Assembly: GCA_964344135.1 (NCBI GenBank)
Contig: CAYFMF010000043.1
Location: forward strand, 1-14,387
DNA length: 14,387 bases
Direction: 5' to 3'
Source of the DNA: Thiopontia sp964344135
GTDB lineage: Bacteria > Pseudomonadota > Gammaproteobacteria > GCF-002020875
Shown in pieces: positions 7,236-13,708 of this stretch. The position numbers and the translations under genes were made by a program. Each line of letters opens with the position of its first letter. The stretch's first letter is position 1. Under the pieces are notes generated by a model. That model saw only the letters and a program-made list of their open reading frames with translations. It searched no databases and was not told the origin of the DNA.

Positions 7236-8633
7236 ATGGTCCCGGTTATCGCCCTGGTAGGGCGCCCCAATGTGGGCAAATCAACACTCTTCAACCGCCT
7301 GACCGGTACACGCGATGCGCTGGTTGCCGATCTTCCGGGGTTGACCCGCGATCGGCAGTACGGGATTGCAAAACTGGGCCGTGAGGGTCGCCCCTACATG
7401 GTGGTGGATACCGGGGGACTCAGTGATGACCCGGAGGGGATCGAATCCCTGATGGAGAGTCAGGTCTGGGTTGCCGTGGAGGAGGCGGATGCGGTGCTGT
7501 TTCTGGTGGATGGTCGAGGCGGGTTGACTGCGGCGGATGAGGCAATTGGTGCAGAGCTGCGACAGCTGAAGAAACCGGTCCATCTGGTGGTCAACAAGAG
7601 TGAAGGGGTCGATGAGGATATTGCCAGTGCAGAATTTCACGCCCTTGCGCTGGGCCGACCATATGCAATTTCCGCAGCACATAATCATCGTGTTTTCAGT
7701 CTGATAGAAAATGTACTTGAACCATTCCCTGAGGATGAAGAGGATGCTTGCGAAGAGCAGTCGGCCGTTCGGGTTGCTGTGGTGGGCCGCCCCAATGTGG
7801 GAAAATCAACGCTGATCAACCGCTTGATTGGTGAGGAGCGGCTGCTGGCCTATGATATGCCGGGCACAACCCGTGACAGTATTGAGGTGCCGTTTGAGGA
7901 GGATGGAAGAGAGTATGTTCTGATCGATACCGCCGGTGTGAGGAGGCGGGGAAAGATCCACGATACAGTGGAGAAGTTCAGTGTGATCAAGGCATTTCAG
8001 GCTGTAGAGCGCTCCAATGTTGTGGTCATGGTAATGGACGCACGCGAGGGGATGACCGATCAGGATGCAACCCTGCTGGGAATGGTGATTGATTCCGGGC
8101 GGGCACTGGTCATTGCATTCAATAAGTGGGATGGGATGGATCCATCGGACCGTGAGCGCAGTCGCAGTGAGCTGGAACGCAGGCTCCACTTTCTCGATTA
8201 CGTAACGATTCACACCATCTCTGCACTCCATGGCAGCGGAATTCGTGACCTCTTTGATACCGTCAATCGGGCCTACCGTTCTGCAACACGGGAGATGAAG
8301 ACCCCGGAGCTAACCAGAATTCTGGAGCAGAGTGTTGCAGCACATCCACCACCGCTGGTGCATGGCCACCGGATCAAGATGCGTTATGCCCATCAGGGCG
8401 GGCAGAATCCCCCAAGAATAGTGATTCACGGCAATCAGCTTGGCTCTGTGCCCAACGCATACCGCCGTTACCTGATGAATCAGTTCCGCAAGGCCTTCAC
8501 TCTGGACGGCACTCCGGTACGTCTGGAGTTCAGGACCGGCAGTAACCCCTATGCCGGAAAGAGGAACAAACTGACGGATCGTCAGGTTCGCAAGCGTCAG
8601 CGGTTGAAGAAATTTACCAGCAAGAGGCGTTGA
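7236..8633 (+). CDS. der: Ribosome-assembly GTPase Der (EngA), tandem G domains
   Basis: Der is an essential GTPase acting late in 50S subunit assembly. It has two GTPase domains in tandem and a C-terminal KH-like domain. G domain 1 shows GRPNVGKST (9-17), DTGG (58-61) and NKSE (120-123), the last being a variant of NKxD. G domain 2 shows GRPNVGKST (184-192), DTAG (231-234) and NKWD (296-299). An acidic linker (EPFPEDEEDACEE) separates them. The KH domain ends with a basic tail (RQVRKRQRLKKFTSKRR). At 465 residues it is a little shorter than E. coli Der. The ATG lies 9 nt after bamB with only a weak AGGA (7219-7222), so coupling to bamB is likely. Its stop is 3 nt from the convergent epmB stop. 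Confidence 0.97.
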   Translation: MVPVIALVGRPNVGKSTLFNRLTGTRDALVADLPGLTRDRQYGIAKLGREGRPYMVVDTGGLSDDPEGIESLMESQVWVAVEEADAVLFLVDGRGGLTAADEAIGAELRQLKKPVHLVVNKSEGVDEDIASAEFHALALGRPYAISAAHNHRVFSLIENVLEPFPEDEEDACEEQSAVRVAVVGRPNVGKSTLINRLIGEERLLAYDMPGTTRDSIEVPFEEDGREYVLIDTAGVRRRGKIHDTVEKFSVIKAFQAVERSNVVVMVMDAREGMTDQDATLLGMVIDSGRALVIAFNKWDGMDPSDRERSRSELERRLHFLDYVTIHTISALHGSGIRDLFDTVNRAYRSATREMKTPELTRILEQSVAAHPPPLVHGHRIKMRYAHQGGQNPPRIVIHGNQLGSVPNAYRRYLMNQFRKAFTLDGTPVRLEFRTGSNPYAGKRNKLTDRQVRKRQRLKKFTSKRR

Positions 8634-8636
8634 TCC

Positions 8637-9650
8637 TCAAACCGGTATCTTCCGTGGCTCCCCCTCGATCTCGCGTACCAGGCGGGGCAGCAGATATCCG
8701 GGGACCCTCTCTCCCAGCTTCTCCATCAGCTCCAGCGCACGCGCTTCACCGACCTCAAAGTGGTGACCTCCCTGAACACGATCCAGCAGATGGAGGTAGT
8801 AGGGGAGTACGCCAAACTGGTGCAATCTGTGGCTGAGCCCCTCCAGTACGGAGAGCTTGTCATTGACCCCCCTGAGCAGTACCGACTGGTTCAGCAGGGT
8901 TACTGCGGAGTGGCGGAGCGGTGCAAGTGCCTCTTTGACACTTCGGTCCAGCTCGTTGGGGTGGTTGCTGTGAATCACCATTACAACTCTGAGTCGACTC
9001 TGCTGAAGACGCTGGACCAGTATCGGGTCGATCCGCTGGGGTACGATGATCGGCATCCTGGTGTGGATGCGCAGGGTCTTGAGGTGGGCAGTGGCCTCCA
9101 GTGCGGTCAGCAGCTGGTCAAGCCGACGGTTCCCAACCATCAGGGGGTCTCCTCCACTCAGAATCACCTCATGGATATCGCCATGGTTGCGGATCCACTC
9201 AATGGAGGCCAGCATATTTTCTGATGGAAGTGACTGCTCCCGATAGGGGTAGTGGCGGCGAAAGCAGTATCTGCAGTGGATTCCACAGGCTGGGGTCGTG
9301 ATCAGCAGAACCCTTCCATGGTACTTTTTCAGAATACCGTTGCCGCAAGCGGCAGCATGATCACCAACTGGATCCACCCCAAAGCCTGGAGAGCGCTCAC
9401 CCTCCTCGGGAAGGGGGAGGATCTGTCTCAGCAGGGGGTCCTGCAGATTTCCCGGTTCGATCCGCTGAAGGAAACTTTCAGTTGCCCGGATCGGAAACTG
9501 TCTGTGGCCAGGGGTCATCCCCTGTAGCGTTGTTGCCGGAAGCTGCAGCAGGTCAGTGATCTGTTCCGGAGAGCGCAGTGACTGTGCAATCTCCTGCTGC
9601 CAGGCAAGGCGGGAATCAGAGTGCACAATAGCGGGGGAAGCGGGTATCAT
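8637..9650 (-). CDS. epmB: EF-P lysine 2,3-aminomutase EpmB (radical SAM)
   Basis: EpmB converts (S)-alpha-lysine to (R)-beta-lysine, the substrate that EpmA attaches to elongation factor P. It is a radical SAM/PLP enzyme related to lysine 2,3-aminomutase. The cluster motif CGIHCRYC gives Cys122, Cys126 and Cys129, followed by FRRHYPYRE. Other hallmarks are VILSGGDPLM, the LLNQSVLLRGVND segment, and the short EpmB-type C-terminus (LLPRLVREIEGEPRKIPV) in place of the longer tail of catabolic aminomutases. The length is 337 residues (E. coli 342). It is transcribed away from efp across a 36-bp gap, so substrate-making enzyme and target protein share one control region. The ribosome binding site is weak. 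The gene converges on der with a 3-nt gap. Confidence 0.94.
   Translation of the reverse strand: MIPASPAIVHSDSRLAWQQEIAQSLRSPEQITDLLQLPATTLQGMTPGHRQFPIRATESFLQRIEPGNLQDPLLRQILPLPEEGERSPGFGVDPVGDHAAACGNGILKKYHGRVLLITTPACGIHCRYCFRRHYPYREQSLPSENMLASIEWIRNHGDIHEVILSGGDPLMVGNRRLDQLLTALEATAHLKTLRIHTRMPIIVPQRIDPILVQRLQQSRLRVVMVIHSNHPNELDRSVKEALAPLRHSAVTLLNQSVLLRGVNDKLSVLEGLSHRLHQFGVLPYYLHLLDRVQGGHHFEVGEARALELMEKLGERVPGYLLPRLVREIEGEPRKIPV
9622..9650 (+). promoter_or_regulatory. Candidate sigma-70 promoter for efp-epmA
   Basis: TGCACA (9622-9627, 4 of 6 consensus matches) and TATCAT (9645-9650, 5 of 6) are spaced by 17 bp. The expected transcript start near 9657 would leave a leader of about 30 nt before efp. 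The boxes lie over the first codons of the divergent epmB. This is a pattern match only. Confidence 0.4.
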
Positions 9651-9686
9651 ACGGAGCTATTTTCCATTAATTACGGGTTTGATGCT

Positions 9687-10256
9687 ATGGCAACAGTAAG
9701 TACAAATGAGTTCAGGAATGGCCTCAAGGTGATGATTGACAGTGATCCCTGCACCATTGTCGAGAATGAGATTGTTAAGCCGGGAAAGGGGCAGGCCTTC
9801 AACCGGGTAAAGCTGAGAGCATTGCTGACCGGAAGGATCCTGGAGCGCACCTTCAAATCCGGGGAGTCCATTGAGCGTGCCGATGTCCATGAGGAGGAGT
9901 ATCAGTACTCCTATACGGATGGTGACCTCTTCTACTTTATGCATCCAGAGAGCTTCGAGCAGATCGTGGCGGACCATGCAGCAATGGGCGAGAGCGAGAA
10001 GTGGCTCAAGGGGCAGGAGATCTGTCTGGTGACACTATGGAATGGAAATCCGATCTCGGTCACCCCCCCCAATTTTGTGGAGCTTGAGATTACAGAGACC
10101 GATCCAGGCCTGCGGGGCGATACCTCCGGGGGCGGGGGGAAACCGGCAACTCTGGAGACGGGAGCCGTGGTGCGTGTTCCGCTCTTTGTCTCCGAGAATG
10201 AGTTGATTCGTGTAGATACCCGGACCGGCGAGTATGTCTCCCGGGTCAAGGACTGA
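9687..10256 (+). CDS. efp: Elongation factor P
   Basis: EF-P binds between the P and E sites of stalled ribosomes and promotes peptide bond formation at polyproline runs. The start at ATG 9687 gives MATVSTNEFRNGLKV and a 189-residue protein, matching the family (E. coli 188); the longer in-frame start at 9621 would overlap epmB and is rejected. Domain I carries the modification loop PGKGQAF with Lys34, the residue that receives beta-lysine; Arg in its place would indicate rhamnosylation. The OB-fold domains II and III are complete, ending GEYVSRVKD. The presence of both epmB and epmA beside it agrees with the lysine type. A C8 homopolymer (10063-10070) encodes Thr-Pro-Pro. The Shine-Dalgarno is poor. 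epmA follows after 15 nt. Confidence 0.96.
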   Translation: MATVSTNEFRNGLKVMIDSDPCTIVENEIVKPGKGQAFNRVKLRALLTGRILERTFKSGESIERADVHEEEYQYSYTDGDLFYFMHPESFEQIVADHAAMGESEKWLKGQEICLVTLWNGNPISVTPPNFVELEITETDPGLRGDTSGGGGKPATLETGAVVRVPLFVSENELIRVDTRTGEYVSRVKD

Positions 10257-10271
10257 TTGGAGTCTCTGCTG

Positions 10272-11219
10272 ATGGATGCATCACTGCTTCAGGAGCGTGC
10301 CACCTTCATCCGTGCAATCCGGTCGTTCTTTTCACAGCGTCAGGTGCTGGAGGTTGATACCCCGATGCTCTCAACGGCTGCAACCACAGACCCAAGCATC
10401 GATTCGTTTGTTACAACCACCCAGGGGCGTAATGTGGAAGGGCCGGAGAGACTCTATCTCCAGCCCTCACCAGAGCTCTTCATGAAGCGCCTCCTGGTTG
10501 AGGGGAGTGGCCCCATCTTCCAGCTGGCCCCATCGTTCCGTGCCGGTGAGATTGGCCCGATCCACAATCCGGAGTTCTTGATGCTGGAGTGGTACCGCCC
10601 CGACTTCACCATGGAGCAGATGATGGATGAGGTTGAGGAGCTTGTAACCAACTTTGTCGATCTGCCATCGATTGAACGGTTGACGGTTGCCGAGGCCTTT
10701 CAGCAGGTGGTTGGGATTGAGAACCTCCTCTCTACCACCACGGAACAGCTTGCAGAGCGGGCCGCGTTGATGAACCTCCCCTCAGCCAATGAGCTGGATC
10801 TGGAGTGGGATGGCTGGGTTGACTACTTCATGGTGGTGGCGATATTGCCAAGTTTTTCCCATGCAGCGCTCTTTCTGACCCACTATCCAGCCTCTCAGGC
10901 GGCACTGGCACGCCTCGACCCGGAGGATCCAGGAGTTGCGGAGCGTTTCGAGTTGATTCTCAATGGCATTGAGATCGCAAACGGATTCAGGGAGCTGACC
11001 GATGCAGTGGAGCAGCGCAGCCGTTTTGAGCGTGAGCAGAGTGAGCGTATCGAGGCGGGGCTGGAGGAGGTTCCTGTGGATGAGCACTTTCTCACCGCAC
11101 TGGCGCAGGGGATGCCGGAGTGTTCAGGGGTGGCGCTGGGTGTTGATCGGCTGATGATGCTCTCCATGGGCAAGCAGAGTATCTCCGAGGTGACCCCTTT
11201 TTCCATCTCGACAGTCTAA
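10272..11219 (+). CDS. epmA: EF-P--(R)-beta-lysine ligase EpmA (PoxA/GenX)
   Basis: EpmA is a paralogue of the class II lysyl-tRNA synthetase catalytic core without the anticodon domain; it activates beta-lysine with ATP and joins it to Lys34 of EF-P. Motif 2 is seen at ~82-108 (FQLAPSFRAGEIGPIHNPEF then LMLEWY) and motif 3 at 286-294 (GVALGVDRL). The segment IEIANGFRELTDA is typical of EpmA/LysRS. I chose ATG 10272 with GGAG (10259-10262), giving 315 residues; an in-frame TTG at 10257, directly after the efp stop, is an alternative adding five residues. It is co-directional with efp and surely co-transcribed. The last two bases of its gene sequence overlap the convergent psd stop. Confidence 0.94.
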   Translation: MDASLLQERATFIRAIRSFFSQRQVLEVDTPMLSTAATTDPSIDSFVTTTQGRNVEGPERLYLQPSPELFMKRLLVEGSGPIFQLAPSFRAGEIGPIHNPEFLMLEWYRPDFTMEQMMDEVEELVTNFVDLPSIERLTVAEAFQQVVGIENLLSTTTEQLAERAALMNLPSANELDLEWDGWVDYFMVVAILPSFSHAALFLTHYPASQAALARLDPEDPGVAERFELILNGIEIANGFRELTDAVEQRSRFEREQSERIEAGLEEVPVDEHFLTALAQGMPECSGVALGVDRLMMLSMGKQSISEVTPFSISTV

Positions 11220-12118
11220 CCCTCATGACCCTCCTGAGATGGAGGAAGCCTGCCGATCGCCGCGCCCATTTGTAGCGCTCTATCAGGGGCGAGGGTATCG
11301 CCGAGTTCAACGGCACCCTTTCCAAACAGCAGAATAACGGTAGATCCCATATTGAACCGTCCCATCTCCTCTCCCCTTTTCAGGGTGACGGGCTCCTCCT
11401 GATCGCCATATCTCCAGACCCTGATGCACTTTCCTCTTGGTGGGGTGATCTCTCCGGCCCAGACGGTCTCAATGCTTCCCACAAAAAGCGCTCCAACCAG
11501 CACCATCGCCATCGGTCCGGCAGCAGTCTCAAATAGTGCGACAACCCGCTCATTTCTTGCAAAGAGCCCCGCTACCGTCCGGGTTGACGGGTTGTTGACG
11601 GGGTAGAGTCTCCCGGGGATGTAGACCATCTCTCGCAGTGTTCCATCGAGTGGCATATGGATGCGGTGGTAGTCTCTGGGGGAGAGGTAGATGGTTGCAA
11701 ACTGGCCATCCATGAAAGGGGCCGCCCGCTCTGGAACCGCACCAAGCAGGGCGGTCAGCCCGAACTGGTGCCCCTTGGCCTGAAAGATTGCATCACGTTC
11801 AATGGTACCCTGTTGGCTGATGGTGCCGTCAACCGGGCTGATCAGGGTGCTCTTGTCCTCAGAAAAAGGTCGAGCAGAATCTTGTAACGTCCTGGTAAAA
11901 AAGGAGTTAAAGCTTTTATAGTTCTTCAGGTTCTGTTCGGCGGCCATGGAGAGGTCAATCCTGTAGAGGCGGCAGGCGGTACGAATCAGCAGCGAGGAGA
12001 GCACCCGGTTTTCGGAGCGGGTGATCGCATGGACAATGCGTGAGAGCAGATGGTGAGGAAGTAGAGCCAGTGGCAGTAGAAAGAGTCTGTCTGTGATCTT
12101 TTGTAGAAGGTGGTTCAT
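11216..12118 (-). CDS. psd: Phosphatidylserine decarboxylase proenzyme
   Basis: Psd makes phosphatidylethanolamine from phosphatidylserine at the inner membrane and is a self-cleaving pyruvoyl enzyme. The catalytic triad is visible: Asp97 in SPVDGTI, His151/His154 in DYHRIHMP, and Ser259 in NMGSTVILLF, where cleavage between Gly and Ser forms the alpha chain with an N-terminal pyruvoyl group. The motif reads MGST rather than the classic LGST. The N-terminal ~30 residues (LFLLPLALLPHHLLSRIV) are the membrane-associating helix. It is 300 residues, somewhat shorter than E. coli (322). Its ATG overlaps the mltD stop as ATGA, and it lacks a clear ribosome binding site, so translation is probably coupled. 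Its stop interlocks with the epmA stop on the other strand. Confidence 0.95.
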   Translation of the reverse strand: MNHLLQKITDRLFLLPLALLPHHLLSRIVHAITRSENRVLSSLLIRTACRLYRIDLSMAAEQNLKNYKSFNSFFTRTLQDSARPFSEDKSTLISPVDGTISQQGTIERDAIFQAKGHQFGLTALLGAVPERAAPFMDGQFATIYLSPRDYHRIHMPLDGTLREMVYIPGRLYPVNNPSTRTVAGLFARNERVVALFETAAGPMAMVLVGALFVGSIETVWAGEITPPRGKCIRVWRYGDQEEPVTLKRGEEMGRFNMGSTVILLFGKGAVELGDTLAPDRALQMGAAIGRLPPSQEGHEG

Positions 12119-13635
12119 GGCTCTGCCCGGGTAACGTCAATCTCTATGGTCAGGGTGTCGCCAGCCATTAATCTGTCGCCACTGCTGATCTGGTTCTGTC
12201 TCATCAGCTCCTCGGTGGAGAGATGAAACTGTTGTGCTATTTCGCTAAGGGTATCATCAGCCCTCACCCTGTAGGAGATGGACCTTGTTGCCATCTTCTC
12301 AAGGAAGTCGGGGCGTGACCTGGGGCTGCTCTCCGGGAGCCAGAGTACCAGCCGCCTTCCGGTTGTGAGCAGATCGCCGGGGGCCATACCGTTCCAGCGT
12401 GCGATCTCCCTGCTACTGACACCATACTGTTGTGCAAGATCCCACAGGGTCTCTCCCCGATGGACAGTGTGTTCAACCCTTTTTCCAGGCCGGGGGCGAT
12501 CTTGCAGCTGTTTCAGACGGGAGTCACTATTCAGGGTGTATCGCTCCAGTGGCTGTGTCGGAATCGGGATGGTCAGGGTATCTCCCGAGCGTATCTGATC
12601 CCCCTTGAGACGGTTCTGGTTCTGTATCTCGGTAACGGTTGTATGGTAGTTGAGTGCAATCTCACTGAGTGATTCACCCGCGGTGACCCGGTGTCGTTTC
12701 CACCCTGTAAGTGATTCAGAGGAGATCTCATTCAGCCTCTTTTTGAAGCGCGCCGCATGGCTGGAGGGGAGCAGCAGTTGATGGGGGCCATCGGGTGGGG
12801 TTGCCCACTGGTTGAGCCCCGCATTGAGCCGGTAGAGATCCTCCAGGGGAAGCTCCGCAAACTCCGCAGCCAGTGAGAGGTCGATCTGTCGTCCCGTATC
12901 CACCAGTGTGGTGAGTGGTCGTTGCGGGATCTCCGGCAGCTTGAAGTTGTAGCGCTCCGCCTCCTCAATGAAACGTGCCAGCGCCAGCAGACGGGGAACA
13001 TACCCTCGGGTCTCCCTGGGAAGGTCCAGCTCCCAGAAAGTGACCTCCTGTTTCGGACTGCCCATTTTTTCGCGATATTGACGAATTGCCTTGCGTACAT
13101 TCCCGGCACCGGCATTGTAGGCAGAGAGTGCCAGCAACCAGTCACCATTGAATTCACGAGCCATGTCCTTGAGAAAATAGAGTGCGGCACGGGTGGAGGC
13201 GATTGGAGAGCGCCGCTCATCGATCCACCAGTTCTGTTTCAGTCCATAGGTTCTTCCGGTTGATGGAATAAACTGCCAGAGGCCGGAGGCCTGTCCGGGG
13301 GAGTAGGCATAACTCTGAAAGGCACTCTCAATGGCGGGCAGCAGTGCAAGCTCAAGAGGAAGTTTTCTGATTTTTGCCTCTCTTGCAATGTGGTAGAGAT
13401 AGGGGCGTGCGCGATTGAGGACACGGGCCAGGTACTCCTGGTTGTTTTTAAACCAGAGAACATGCTGGATGAGCCGGGGATCCCTGCGCTCCTCAAGCAA
13501 GAAACCGCCACGGATCTCATCCCACAGGGACTTTTCATTCGGAGTGGATGGTAGAGCCACCTCTGCCGTGGTTGATAACAGAAGAGAGAGTATCAGGGCG
13601 GGCAGGCGAAAGTGGAAGAGGGCTGTGTTGAGGAT
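12115..13635 (-). CDS. mltD: Membrane-bound/periplasmic lytic murein transglycosylase D with three LysM domains, apparent ATC start
   Basis: MltD cleaves the glycan strands of peptidoglycan, forming 1,6-anhydro-muropeptides. Counted from ATC 13635 the protein has 506 residues. It has a signal peptide (~1-20, containing FRLPALILSLLLSTTA), an SLT domain with catalytic Glu103 in LLPAIESAF, the GLWQFIPSTGR and LSAYNAGAGNV motifs, and three LysM peptidoglycan-binding domains at ~314-357, 389-433 and 454-498. The first standard start in frame, GTG 13560, would remove the whole signal peptide and leave the enzyme in the cytoplasm. No ATG, GTG or TTG exists between it and the upstream stop. ATC 13635 has GGAG 8 nt ahead. 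There is no lipobox cysteine, unlike E. coli MltD. The gene leads an operon with psd. Function is secure; the start is inference. Confidence 0.88.
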   Translation of the reverse strand: MLNTALFHFRLPALILSLLLSTTAEVALPSTPNEKSLWDEIRGGFLLEERRDPRLIQHVLWFKNNQEYLARVLNRARPYLYHIAREAKIRKLPLELALLPAIESAFQSYAYSPGQASGLWQFIPSTGRTYGLKQNWWIDERRSPIASTRAALYFLKDMAREFNGDWLLALSAYNAGAGNVRKAIRQYREKMGSPKQEVTFWELDLPRETRGYVPRLLALARFIEEAERYNFKLPEIPQRPLTTLVDTGRQIDLSLAAEFAELPLEDLYRLNAGLNQWATPPDGPHQLLLPSSHAARFKKRLNEISSESLTGWKRHRVTAGESLSEIALNYHTTVTEIQNQNRLKGDQIRSGDTLTIPIPTQPLERYTLNSDSRLKQLQDRPRPGKRVEHTVHRGETLWDLAQQYGVSSREIARWNGMAPGDLLTTGRRLVLWLPESSPRSRPDFLEKMATRSISYRVRADDTLSEIAQQFHLSTEELMRQNQISSGDRLMAGDTLTIEIDVTRAEP

Positions 13636-13643
13636 GGTTGTTG

Positions 13644-13647
13644 CTCC
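13644..13647 (-). promoter_or_regulatory. Shine-Dalgarno GGAG that decides the mltD start
   Basis: On the minus strand GGAG lies 8 nt before ATC (13633-13635), the normal distance for initiation. The GTG at 13560 has no comparable site: the bases before it are TCAACCACGGCAGAG, in which only GCAGAG touches the start codon. This supports initiation at ATC and inclusion of the signal peptide. Confidence 0.5.
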
Positions 13648-13696
13648 GGTGTCCTGTCTGGGAGTGTGAATTTCAATAACAAGTTGTGGTTCGGTT

Positions 13697-13702
13697 ATTA
13701 TA
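13697..13702 (-). promoter_or_regulatory. Candidate -10 box for mltD-psd
   Basis: The minus strand reads GAAGGTATAATAACC, a perfect TATAAT, placed to give a leader of roughly 55 nt before the proposed mltD start. I see no good -35 box at 16-18 bp upstream, so an activator or a weak promoter is likely. The same bases read TATTAT (13696-13701) on the plus strand, which could serve the divergent methyltransferase. Confidence 0.4.
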
Positions 13703-13708
13703 CCTTCT

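Noticed and set aside
8760..9224. 154-codon plus-strand open frame opposite epmB
   Set aside because: Antisense shadow of epmB, whose radical SAM motifs and C-terminus are clear.
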